Assembly (NCBI GenBank): GCA_023101885.1
Contig: JALPQD010000159.1
Location: 2,387,994 to 2,451,993, forward strand
Source of the DNA: Typhlomys cinereus
Lineage: Eukaryota > Chordata > Mammalia > Rodentia > Platacanthomyidae
Length of the DNA: 64,000 nucleotides
Direction: 5' to 3'
The first letter of the stretch is position 1; each line of letters begins with the position of its first letter. Positions 46,900 through 56,793 of this stretch are shown here, piece after piece. A program made the position numbers and the translations under genes. Below the pieces are notes generated by a model. That model made no database searches. It had not been told where the DNA came from and worked only from the letters and a program-made list of their open reading frames with translations.

Positions 46900-47400
46900 C
46901 AAAATTGATATGTATTCCTTCTTTGCAGACTTATTTTGGCTTTCCAATCTCCTCCTTTCCCACTCTCAAAAAATCATTATTCTAATTGCAGATTGATGTG
47001 TTAACATCTACATGAGAGAGAAATGCATCCTTTCTCTGACTTATTTCATTTACATGCTATGCATCCATTTGTAGTATATCTGTAGTCATTTATGAATTCA
47101 TTGTATATGGTTTGCAGTAAGTTTCTATTAGTGTGTAATTCCCCAATTATAGCAACTTTTCATATTCTTTTTTTATTTAGAATATTTTCATTATGTCCAT
47201 GGCCCCCCCCCCCCCAACTTCCCTTCCCTTATCCTGCCATGTTCCTTCTACTGTCATGTCCTTCAGCACGTGTGGACTACTGATCTCCTTTCGGGCGCCT
47301 GTGCCAATAAGGCCTTTGTGGTTGTTGAAGTGGTTCATCAGCACATAAAATGACAGTCGGAAAGTTTCCTTTCTTTTGTCCATATATGTTTATGTATATG
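46900..47400 (-). mobile_element. Possible old L1 relic with a C run
   Basis: Words such as AGAGAGAAATGCATCCTTTCTCTGACTTATTTCATTTACATGC recall a reversed ORF2 end. 47180-47400 has a C13 run (47203-47215) at the position where L1 3' UTR tracts usually sit. Weak assignment. Confidence 0.35.
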
Positions 47401-47424
47401 TACATGTATATGTACATGTTCATG

Positions 47425-47532
47425 CTTTTTTAAAAAATACTTTATTTATTGTGTGTGGGGGTATATCAAAGGGCACTGTGTGTCCTTGTGGAGGGCCAAG
47501 GGTGACTTCAGGAATCATCCTGGATTACTTTT
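47425..47532 (-). mobile_element. Truncated tRNA-derived SINE (tail half only)
   Basis: T-rich start, ATCAAAGGGCACTGTGTGTCC, TTGTGGAGGGCCAAGGGTGAC and TTCAGGAATCATCCTGGATTAC are the 3' half of the older SINE body in reverse. The tRNA-like head is missing. Confidence 0.65.
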
Positions 47533-47561
47533 CGATGCTCTAGAGATCATCTCTGAGTGTA

Positions 47562-47728
47562 GTTGTTTCTCCCAAGATCATCAGTGGTCTTTGGGGAGTG
47601 TTGAAATGTTAGTCATTGTATAGATCTGGTGGAAGTAACTCTCACTGTAGTGAGCTCCTGAATGCAGCAACCCTGGCCTGACTGGGACATTCTGGCAATA
47701 TTACATTTCCCCACTTTTAGACTCTTAT
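47562..47728 (-). mobile_element. L1 'type B' 3' UTR fragment
   Basis: TGAAATGTTAGTCATTGTATAG, GAGCTCCTGAATGCAGCAAC and TTCCCCACTTTTAGACTCTTA match the region 48070-48200 of the next copy, so this is a separate piece. Confidence 0.65.
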
Positions 47729-47730
47729 AT

Positions 47731-48820
47731 CCTTTTTTTAATTTTTAATTTTTCTACTTTTACAAGCATATTGAGTGTTTATCCCTACTTCTGCCATCCC
47801 CCCTCCCTCCCACCTCTCCTTTCCCTTAATCAGTCTCTCCTACTCCTCCTACCCTCCTGCCTGTATGCTTCTATTGGACCCCAGGGTTCACTCTGGCTTC
47901 TCTACTCTTGTGGGGGCTCAGGCCACTGTAGTATATCAAGTTATCTCTCTTCAGGCCACCTCACTGATAGGGGCATTTCCCTTCACTCATTGGGTTTTAG
48001 ACTCAGAGGTTTCCATTGTTAAGTTCCCATCTTTCTTCGATTCTTAGGTAGTCTATGGGGGCATCTTGGTATGTCAGTCATTATGCAGTTCTGGTAAGGA
48101 CAAGTCTCACTGTACTGAGCTCCTACATGCAGCAGTCTTAACTTGAGTGGAATGTCTTGTGACAGTGAACCTTCCCACCTTTAGGTTCTTACATTCTCAT
48201 CGCCCCTTAAAACACCTTTTTCCATAAGGTTCCCTGAGTCTTAAGATGGGGAGAGATTTTGATGGTCCGATGAGGGTTGAACATATTGGGTCGTTAATAC
48301 CCTGTACTCTGGCCAGTTGTGGGGTTTTGCTTCATTAATATTTCATTGTAATGAGATGCATCTTGGTTGAGTGTTAAGAGCTTTTCTTATCTGTGTGCTA
48401 ATGTGTCCACTCTTTTTGGATTCTCCTCCAGCCTCCTAGTTCATTTTCATTTGTAGTTTGTGGGTTTATGGATGCTGCCATTGAATTATATCTTTATGAA
48501 TGTTTACTGCTAGGATCAATTTAGAGGGAAGAGAGCATGAGGCATCTCTGCATTTTGTGTCTGGAATATTTTGCTCAGCATAATTTCTTCCAACTTTGCC
48601 CATTTATCAGCAAATTCATTATTAATTCATTTGTCTTGACAGCTGAGTACTATTCCATTGTGCATATGTACCATATTTTTATCATCAATTTGTCTACTTT
48701 TGGACATCTAGAATGGTTCCATTTTCTTTGCTATTTTTGATAGATGAATATGGATACAACTATTAAAATGCATGTCACTGTAATGATCTTTAGTCTTTAG
48801 CTTTTCATTAATGGTCTCTC
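47731..48820 (-). mobile_element. L1 'type B' 3' UTR and ORF2 end
   Basis: T-rich tail, CTACTTTTACAAGCATATTGAG, C/T tract, GACCCCAGGGTTCACTCTGG, CAGTCATTATGCAGTTCTGG, GTCTTAAGATGGGGAGAGAT, then the ORF2 end: GGAATATTTTGCTCAGCATAA, CTGAGTACTATTCCATTGTGC, CATCTAGAATGGTTCCA. Truncated near 48820; ORF2 frame broken. Confidence 0.85.
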
Positions 48821-48839
48821 AATTTTGCTTACAGTATAT

Positions 48840-49290
48840 GTACAATCTGCTTTTTTTATTTCTGTGACCAAATAGCTGAAATAAAGTAGAAAAAGTATAT
48901 TCCAAGTCATCCTTTCACAGGTCTTAGCTTGCTCAATTGCAATTAGATCTGTGGTAAAGTAGGCAATGTGGTATAAGAACATGGAGCAAAAATGTGGTTA
49001 CCTACCGATGATAGAAGAGAGAGGGAGATGAACAGTGAGCAGAACAGGAGAGGGAGAAGGAGCAGAAGTAGAAAGGATCAGGCACAACATGGACCCATCA
49101 CAAGCATTCCTACACTGACCCCCAACAAGGCATCACTTCCTGACAGCTTGTACACTATGAATTTCTCCATAGATGAATCAGCTGATGAGCTTAGCATACA
49201 TACATTTTGGTCATCTCCAGATCATGGCACCATCTGGGAGACAAACATTGAAATTGAGTTTAGGATACCATCTTATATACAAATCACTGA
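48840..49290 (-). mobile_element. MaLR-like LTR
   Basis: ATTTCTGTGACCAAATAGCTGAAATAAAG and, further right, GACCCCCAACAAGGCATCACTTCC with ATAGATGAATCAGCTGATGAG follow the reverse-complement MaLR order. The plus-strand frame 48992-49330 falls in this repeat and is not a gene. Confidence 0.5.
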
Positions 49291-49734
49291 ACAAATGTAT
49301 GTGTTTTATGTAATATACACAGAAGTGTAAATCCATAGGGGATTTTTTCCTTTTCTTATAATTTTGTTACATTTAGCTTTTTAATTTTTATTGTTGATAG
49401 ATTCATTAAAATTGCGCATAATCATGTTGTGCTATATAATTTTTTGATACACGCATGCTTTAAGGAAAGTTCAAATAAGGATAAGCTTTGTTTTTCATAA
49501 ATTTATTTATTTTGTGAAGTCACGCCTTTTCCCTCTCTCCTATCATTTTTCTCCATATTTAATAATTATTTAGCATTCTAGTAAATTCTAGAAAAATAGT
49601 AATTAAGTACTATGAAATCTATAGCTTTGGATTCCACAGATGAGTATAATTATAACTTACTATTTGTAAAATCAGGTAATATATGTTGGATATTGTATCC
49701 GTTTTTGAATTACTTGGCTTTTTTTTTTTTTTTT
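49291..49734. other. Unassigned AT-rich stretch
   Basis: No gene or repeat supported; ends in a T run (about 49719-49734). Confidence 0.4.
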
Positions 49735-49915
49735 GATTTTTCAAACTTTATTTATTTGAGAGAAAGAAAGAGAAAACACATACATGCATGACATTGTGTA
49801 TGGGATGGAGGTCAGAAGACAGCTTTTGGAGGTCATTTCTTTCCTTCCATAATGTGGGCTTTCAGTCGACAGGTTTACAAACTTGCTCCCTACCGGCTGT
49901 TGTAAAACTATGAAG
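49735..49915 (-). mobile_element. B2/B3-like SINE relic
   Basis: After a T run: TTTATTTGAGAGAAAGAAAG, GGGATGGAGGTCAGAAGACAG, TTTTGGAGGTCATTTCTTTCC, ATAATGTGGGCTTTCAGTCG, resembling the reverse complement of rodent B2/B3-type SINEs. Confidence 0.5.
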
Positions 49916-49927
49916 CTTAGACTATCT

Positions 49928-50249
49928 TTTTTTTTTTTTTTTTTTTGGGTAGCACATTTCCCTTTGTTTTATTTTTTTTTTTATTTTTTTTTATTAGCAA
50001 AACATTCATTAAAATTTTAATGGAGATCAAATTGAACAAATAACATTGATTTGAGATGATATAACATTGCCTTCCAACTCATGAACACAATGAATCTTCT
50101 ACTTAGATAACTATTCATTAAAGGTCACAATTTTCTCAATTAGTCTGGTGTGCCTCTTCTTGGCTTTTTCTGAGAATGTATTGCTTTGAAATTCTATTTG
50201 TTTTTTTTTTTTTTTTTTCCTTCAAAGTAGCCACCTACAGCTACTTCAT
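49928..50249. other. T-rich zone
   Basis: T runs at about 49928-49946, 49970-49992 and 50200-50218 separated by AT-rich DNA. They may be tails of decayed insertions. No gene seen. Confidence 0.45.
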
Positions 50250-50274
50250 TCTTTTTTTTTTAATTAAAAATTTA

Positions 50275-51223
50275 ATTATACATTTTAAAATTTTTACCAG
50301 TTCCCTCCCTCCCCCCTCCTCCCCCTCCCCTTCCCCCAGTGCCTCCCCCCCAATTCCCAGAGAGTCCTTTATTGTATACGCCTAACTCTCCATTGGGTCC
50401 TCCTCTCCGATGACATATAAGGACCCAGTGGCATTTCCATAAGCCCTTTCTCTTGTTCCCCTTAAGCATAAGATCACTACTATGGCTGTCAATCCCTTGC
50501 CTCCAGGGGTCTCGGTGCCCTTAACAGATGCTAGACTTTATGAGGGCAACAGTGCGCTGGACATTGCGCAGGGCATGCAAAATCCCATTACGATTGCTTT
50601 GGGCCCCAACTATTGTTGAGAATCTTGCAAATCGTTGCTCCTCCCATCCTTTTGCTCTTACAATCTTACCGCCCCCTCTTCCGCAAATGTCCCTGAGCTC
50701 CAGGATGGGGAGAGATTAGGCTGTCTTAGTTCTGTGAGATTGATATAGTCTCTGAAGTTCTGGATTGTGGTTTGTTGATTTTCTTTTGCAGTTTTGCTGC
50801 TCCTGCAATTCCCTTCACTCCATTCTGCTGGGCACTGTATGTCACCCCCTGGCCAGAGACAAAAAGCTGTTAAACTGGAGTCTTGTTGTAATAGCTCATT
50901 CAAGGGTAGATGTAATAAGAGTAGGAAACCTCCCTGAGGGAGGGGTCCATCACCCATTTGCAAAATGATTACTTTTTATCTGCTAGACTATATGCCCTAA
51001 CCTTCTGGTGAGATCAGGAAAGAACGTCTGTGAACTTAACCAGGTTTCTCATTACTTACTTGCAGACCTTGATGGAGGCCTATTTTCTCTGCTGTAACAT
51101 GGTCTCCTCTCTCGTTTCTGGTGTGGCCCTCCTAACCCATCTCTCTTGTTCATAATCCTTGCAATTACTGTGTTTCATAGGTTTACTTTTGAGTGTCTCA
51201 ATGTGGGCTGGGTGAGTTTGGTA
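50275..51223 (-). other. 3' UTR of the near-full-length L1
   Basis: Follows the ORF2 stop at 51224. In L1 sense it runs from just after the stop, through a block ending near 50700 (plus-strand CTCCAGGATGGGGAGAGATT), to the G-rich purine tract (plus-strand C/T at 50302-50351) and an AT-rich end. The same blocks recur in at least eight other copies here, and 61131-61810 is a very close match. Confidence 0.92.
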
Positions 51224-54200
51224 CTAGGAGCCACCTATTAGGGAGTACATACGGCGCTTAATTTTCTGGGTCTGGGATACTTCACTTAATATAATTCTTT
51301 CTAATGACATCCATTTCCCAGCAAATTCCAGTAATTCATCATTTTTGATGGCTGAGTAGTACTCCATTGTATAGATGTACCACAGTTTCCTTATCCACTC
51401 GTCAACTGTTGGACATTTAGGTTGATTCCATGACTTTGCTATTGTAAACAGTGCTGCTATGAACATGGTCGAGCTTGTGCTATCGAGGCGAACCTCTGCT
51501 GCATGGGGGGTTATTCCCAAAAGTGGGATAGCAGGGTCATATGGCATTTCAATCTTTAATTTCTTTAAGAATCTCCAGACGGCTCGCCAGAGTGGCTGTA
51601 TGAGCCTGCATTCCCACCAACAATGTAGGAGAGTTCCCCTCTCTCCACATCCTCTCCAGCATTTGTCGTTGTTTGTATTGTGGATTTTTGCCATCCTGAC
51701 CGGGGTGAGATGATATCTCAGGGAAGTTTTGATTTGCATTTCCCTGATGGCGAAGGAAGTGGAGCATTTTTTAAGATAATTGTTAGACATTTTAATTTTC
51801 ATCCCTGGTAAAGTTTCTTTGAAGTTCCAGGGCCCATTTTTTAATTGGGCCAGTGTTTTCCTTGGAGTTTAATTTTCTAAGTTCTTTGTGCACTCTGGAC
51901 AGTAGAGCTCTGTCAGATATGTGGTTAGTGAAGATTTCTCCCATTCTGTGGGTTGCCTTTGAGCTCGTGTGCCAATCTCTTTATCTGAACAGAAGCTCTT
52001 TAATTTCACAAGATCCCAAATGTTGAGAGTAGCAGTGATTGTGCCATTGGATGTCTGTTTAGGAAGTGTTGGCCTAGCCCAATCAGCTCGAGGGAGTTCC
52101 CTATCCTTTCAGCTATGGTTTTTAAAGTCTCTGGCCTGATATCAAGGTCTTTGATCCATTTGGAATTAAGTCTTGTACATGGTGACAAGTATGGGTCCAG
52201 CTTTAATCTTCTGCATGTGGAGATCCAGTTTTGCCAGCACCATTTGTTGAAGATGCTGTTCTTTTTCCATTGGATTCTTTGGGCCCCTTTGTCAAAGACC
52301 AAATGGCTGTAACTTTGTGGGCTTATATCTGGGTCTTCAATCCTTATCCATTGATCTGTGTGTCTATTTTGGAGCCAGTACCAGGCTGTCTTTATAACTA
52401 TGGATTTGTAGTATAGACTTAGGTTTGGTATGGTAATACCTCCAGCTGTGTTTTTGTTACTCAGGATTGTTTTTGCTATCCTGGGTCTTTTGTGTCTCCA
52501 TATGAACTTTGAGATATTTGGTCAACTTCTTGAAGAATTGCTTTGGGATTTTGATTGGTTATAGCATTGAATCTGTATATTGCCTTTGGTAGGATGCTCA
52601 TTTTTACAATGTTGATTCTGCCAATCCAGGAACAAGGGAGGTCTTTCCACCTTCTGGTGTCTTCTGCAATTTCTTTCTTTAGGGTTTTAAAGTTTTCATT
52701 GTAAAGGTCTTTTACCTCCTTAGTTAGGTTTATACCAAGGTATTTCATTTTTTTAGGGGCTATAGTAAATGGTATTGTTTCTCTCAAGGCTTTTTCACTT
52801 CTTTCATTGTGGGCATATAGGAAGGCCTCTGATTTTTGCACATTTATTTTGTATCCTGCCACCCTGCTGAACTTCTCAATTAGTTCCAGGAGCTTCCTGG
52901 TGGAGTTTTCAGATCACTCAGGTATAAAATCATGTCATCTGCAAATAGGGATAGCTTGACTTCTTCCTTGCCGATTTGAATCCCTCTTATGTCCCTTTCT
53001 TGTCTTATGGCTTCAGCTAAGACTTCAAGTACAATATTGAATAGAAGTGGTGAGAGTGGACAGCCTTGTCTAGTTCCTGATCGAAGTGGGAATGCTTCCA
53101 ATTGTTCCCCATTGAGCATAATCCTTGCTGTGGGCTTGTTGTATACAGCTTTTATTATATTGATAAAGGTTCCTTCCATTCCTACTGTCTCTAGCGTTTT
53201 GATCATAAAAGGCTGTTGGATCTTGTCAAAAGCTTTTTCTGCATCTATCGAGAGTATCATGTGGTCTTGGACTTTGGACTGGTTTACATGATGAATTACA
53301 TTTATTGATTTGCGTATGTTGAACCAACCTTGTGTGCCGGGGATGAAGCCTACTTGGTCCCCATGAATGATCTTTTTAATATGTTTTTGAATCCGATTTG
53401 CTAAGACTTTGTTGAGAATCTTTGCGTCTGTGTTCATCAGGGAGATCGGCCTATAGTTTTCTTTTTTAAGTGAATCTTTATTAGGTTTTGGGATTAAAAC
53501 GATATTAGCTTCATAGAAGGAGTTTGGTAGTGTTCCTTCCTTTGCTATTTGATGGAACAGTTTTAAGGAGTATTGGTGTTATTAACTCCTTAAATGTCTG
53601 GTAGAACTCTGTACTGAATCCATCTGGTCCAAGACATTTTTTGGTGGGAAGATTCGAGATTACTTCCTCAATTTCCTTATATGTTATAGGACTATTTAAA
53701 TAATTCACAACTTCCTGATTCAATTTAGGTAAGTTGTGTTTACTTAGAAATTCATCCATCTCTTTTGTGTTGTCAAACTTCACAGAGTATAAGTTTTTGA
53801 AATATGATGTTATAATTCTCTGGATTTCTTGGGTATCAGTAGTGATAACTCCATGTTCATTTCTAATTTTGTTAATTTGGGTTTTCTCTCTCTTGCTTTT
53901 GGTTAGTTTAGCTAGGGGTGTATCAATCTTGTTGATTTTTTCAAAGAACCAGCTTTTTGATTGGTTGATTTTTTCTATCGTTTTCTTAGTCTCGATTTCA
54001 GATATTTCTCCCCTTATTTTGCTAATCTCTTCTCTTCTACTGCTTTTGGGATCAGATTGCTCTAGTTTCTCTAAAGCTTTAAGCTGCATTGTTAAGTTGT
54101 TTATTTCTGATGTTTCCATTTTTTTTGACGTGGGCATTAAGAGCTATGAACTTACCTCTTAGAACAGCTTTCATTGTGTCCCAGAGATTTTGGTAAGTTG

Positions 54201-55044
54201 TATTTTCGTTATCATTCACTTTCAGGAAATCTTGAATTTCCTTTTTAATTTCTTCCTGAATCCAGTTCTCATTCAGCATCATAGTGTTAAGTTTCCAGGA
54301 GTTAGTGTATTTTCTCTTGTTTGATGTGTTGTGGATGTCCAGCTTTAGGCCGTGGTGGTCTGATAGGGCACAGGTTAGAATTTCAACTTTCTTGTATATG
54401 TGTAGATTCATTTTGTGGCCCAGTATGTGATCTATTTTGGAGAAAGTTCCGTGTGCTGCTGAGAAAAATGTGTATTCTTTGGTGCGTGGGTGAAAAGTTC
54501 GATAGAGATCTGTGAGGTCCATTTCTTTCAGGGTTTGATTAAGTTCCAAAGTGTCTCTGTTAAGCTTTTGACCTGTTGATCTATCCCATGTAGAGAGGGC
54601 GGTGTTGAAGTCCCCAAGAATTATCGTTTGGGGGTTGATTTCATGCTTTAGACGCTGTAGGGTTTTCTTAATGAATGTGGAGGGGCCCGTATTGGGTGCA
54701 TATATGTTCAGTATTGTGAAATCTTCCTGGTGAATTGTACCTGTGACTAAAATGTAGTATCCATCCGTGTCTCTTATAATTTTTTTTGGTTTGAAATCCA
54801 CTTTGTCTGATAGCATAATGGCTACCCCTGCCTGTTTTCTGCTTCCATTTGCTTGTAGAATTGTTGACCAGCCTTTTATTTTTAGAGCGTGCCTATCTTT
54901 TGTGGTGAGATGGGTTTCCTGCAGGCAACAGATTGATGGATTGTGATTTTTAATCCAAGTTTGTAATCTGTGTCTCTTGATCGGTGAATTGAGTCCATTA
55001 ACATTTAGTGTTATAATGGAGAAACTATTGTTAATTCCAGACAT
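51224..55044 (-). pseudogene. L1 ORF2 (endonuclease-reverse transcriptase), frame-broken
   Basis: ORF2p nicks target DNA and reverse-transcribes L1 RNA at the nick. About 3.8 kb is close to the usual ~1,275 codons. Residues 1-240 (55044 to about 54325) form the AP-like endonuclease: LNVNGL with Asn14, QETH with Glu43, GDFNT near 145, KIDHIL, SDHH near 228-231. The RT region (53437-52880) has [15 protein letters not shown] and the catalytic FADD. The C-terminal part (51802-51224) includes [18 protein letters not shown], the Cys/His-rich motif, and ends [10 protein letters not shown]. The frame changes at least five times: near an 8-T run at 54119-54126, a 4-T run at 53561-53564, at about 52911, near 52520, and between 52302 and 51802. 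Start is the Met directly before the endonuclease. Confidence 0.93.
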
Positions 55045-55094
55045 TTATTATGTTTAGTAGCTTTTATAAGTATATTGCTTCGCTTTTAATGGTG

Positions 55095-56164
55095 TTATAT
55101 TTGCCTTCTGTTCTCCTGGATATGCCTGTTTTTTTCTTCACGCTTGAGTATCATTTCTAGCAGTTTTTGAAGGCCTGGTTTGGTGGCCATGTATCCCTTA
55201 AAGTTGTCTTTGTGCTGGAAAATTTTTCTTTCTCCCTCGATCATGACTGATAGTTTTGCAGGGTAAATCAGCCTGGGTTGACATTTTTGCTCATTCAATA
55301 CTTGAAGTATGTCTCTCCAAGCTCTTCTTGCTTTTACTGTTTCGACTGAGAAGTCATTTGTTATTTTAATAGGTTTGCCTTTAAAAGTGACTTGTTTTTT
55401 CTCCCTTGAAGCTCTCAGCACCAGTTCTTTATCTTGAATGTGGAGTGTTTTAACTATTATTTGCCGCAGTGTGCTTCTATTTTAGTCGTATCTGTTTGGG
55501 GTGCGGAATGCCTCTTGTATATGAATGGGCCTCTCCTTTTTTAGATGAGGAAAGTTTTCCTTGATGATGGTTTGAAAAATTTCCTCAGTGGTGGTATTTG
55601 AGATTCTTGCTCCGGTATTCCATGAATACGCATGTTAGGCTTCTTCAGGGTGTCCCATATCTCTTGGATATTTCTCTCAAGTATCTTTTTGGCTTTAACA
55701 ACCTCTTCCATTGAGCTGGTTAGTACTCCCACTTTATCTTCAAGGCCTGAAATTCTGTTTTCTGCTTCATTAGTTCTGTTGATAAGACTCTCTGTGGCAT
55801 TCTGGGTTGAAGATAACTTGTCTTTTAGCTCAGTTTTAAACTCTGCTTGAGTTTGTTTTAACTGCTCTATGCCACTTTTTGTTTCTTGCACTGTTTTTCT
55901 CAACTCCTCCAGATGTCTGTTGTGTTCCTCTTCAAAGCTATTGATTCGATTATGTAATTCCTCCCGGATTTCCTCTTTCATAGTATTGAACATGGTAATG
56001 ATCATATTTTGAAAGTCGTTATCCTGGGTCAGGCTTTCTTGGCCTTTTTCCGCGGGTTTGTTCTTGTTGGAATCTACCATTATGGGATTAATTTCTTCAG
56101 TGGGAAATTTGTTTACTTGAGTGTTGCTTCTCATGGATTTGCACTTTGACTTTGGCATTGTCAT
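55095..56164 (-). pseudogene. L1 ORF1 (RNA-binding chaperone), frame-broken
   Basis: ORF1p coats L1 RNA as a trimer and is needed for retrotransposition. The first 207 codons (56164-55541) hold a basic start (MTMPKSKCKSMRSNTQVNK) and a long heptad-rich coiled coil (about residues 50-150). The RRM start follows, with GIPEQ. The frame is lost after about 55545. The C-terminal domain reappears in another frame at 55421-55095 (LRASREKKQVTFKGKPIKI, later RLIYPAKLS). Total length of about 357 codons is normal for rodent ORF1. ORF2 starts 50 bp downstream, the usual short spacing. Confidence 0.93.
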
Positions 56165-56237
56165 TTTAACTCTTAAGATCTCTCAATTTCTCTAAACTGA
56201 ATTATTTGGCCTGGGGTACTGGTAGGCGGGGCCCGAA
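56165..56237 (-). other. L1 5' UTR linker between monomers and ORF1
   Basis: Lies between the innermost monomer and the ORF1 start and does not repeat. Composition falls from GC-rich to ordinary. Confidence 0.7.
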
Positions 56238-56460
56238 TGGGGACTCACCTAGGGCGTGGGGTGAGGCCCGGGTGGACCGCGCGCGTGTCCTGACCGGAGG
56301 AGCGGGGTGGGGTGAAAAGGGAGGATGGGCGTGTCGGCGTGGAGCTATTTAACCCGAGGGCAGCTGGGGCGGGGCCCGGGTGCAGGGGGAGGTCCTCCTT
56401 GTCCCTCGGCCCCCGCGGGGCTCCGGCTGGATGGCGGGAGTCGGAGCCGGGTCCCTGTAG
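56238..56460 (-). promoter_or_regulatory. L1 promoter monomer 1 (proximal, diverged)
   Basis: First of the tandem units, about 223 bp. It differs from the next unit at many sites (for example GTGAAAAGGGAGGATGGGCG against GGCGAAAGGGGACGATGGGC). It keeps GCTATTTAACCCGAGGGCAG (a TTAAATAG word in L1 sense) and GGGGCGGGGCCC. In mouse L1, similar 5' monomers act as promoters; the role here is inferred. Confidence 0.85.
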
Positions 56461-56695
56461 GCTGACCTGGGGGTCCTAGAGCGCGCGGTGAGAGCCCGGC
56501 TGGATCTCGCGTCCGCGTCCCGACCGGCGGAGCGGGGGGAGGTGTGGCGAAAGGGGACGATGGGCGCGTCGGAGTGGAGCTATTTAACCCGAGGGCAGCT
56601 GGGGCGGGGCCCGGGCGCAGGGGGAGGTCCTCCTCGTCCCTCGGCCCCCAGGCGGCTCCGGCTGGATGGTGGGAGTCGGAGCCGGGTCCCTGTGG
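56461..56695 (-). promoter_or_regulatory. L1 promoter monomer 2 (complete, 235 bp)
   Basis: Runs from GCTGACCTGGGGGTCCTAG to the next GCTGACCTGGGGTCCTAG, which fixes the period at 235 bp. Rich in CpG, with GC boxes (GGGGCGGGGC near 56601) and TATTTAACCC near 56580. Frames read across it are repeats of the same monomer peptide and not genes. Confidence 0.9.
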
Positions 56696-56793
56696 GCTGA
56701 CCTGGGGTCCTAGGGCACGGGGTGAGGCCCGGCTGGACCTCGCGTCCGCGTCCCGACCGGCGGAGCGGGGGGAGGTGTGGCGAAAGGGGACCG
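56696..56793 (-). promoter_or_regulatory. L1 promoter monomer 3 (partial, outermost)
   Basis: First 98 bp (plus-strand order) of a third unit, nearly identical to monomer 2 up to GGCGAAAGGGGACCGG, where it stops. Partial outer monomers are typical of this type of L1 5' end. Confidence 0.9.

Larger units (their letters stand above)
50250..56793 (-). mobile_element. Near-full-length L1 with monomeric 5' UTR
   Basis: Complete L1 layout on the minus strand over about 6.5 kb: 5' UTR of tandem monomers (56793 down to about 56165), ORF1 (56164-55095), ORF2 (55044-51224), 3' UTR (51223 to about 50275) and a T-rich tail at 50250-50262. ORF1 and ORF2 keep near-normal lengths but both need frame changes, so it cannot encode working proteins as read here. 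No convincing target-site duplication found. It is the youngest-looking and largest element in the window. Confidence 0.95.

Noticed and set aside
48992..49330. 112-codon plus-strand frame
   Set aside because: It falls mostly in a MaLR-like LTR in reverse orientation; no family resemblance.
53734..54162. 142-codon plus-strand frame
   Set aside because: It is the antisense of L1 ORF2 and shows only the hydrophobic bias expected there.
56214..56793. CpG island as a host gene promoter
   Set aside because: It is made of tandem monomers directly upstream of an L1 ORF1 and ends exactly where AT-rich host DNA begins, so it belongs to the L1.
50250..56793. Active, protein-coding L1
   Set aside because: As given, ORF1 needs at least two frames and ORF2 at least six segments; activity could be considered only if the indels prove to be sequence errors.
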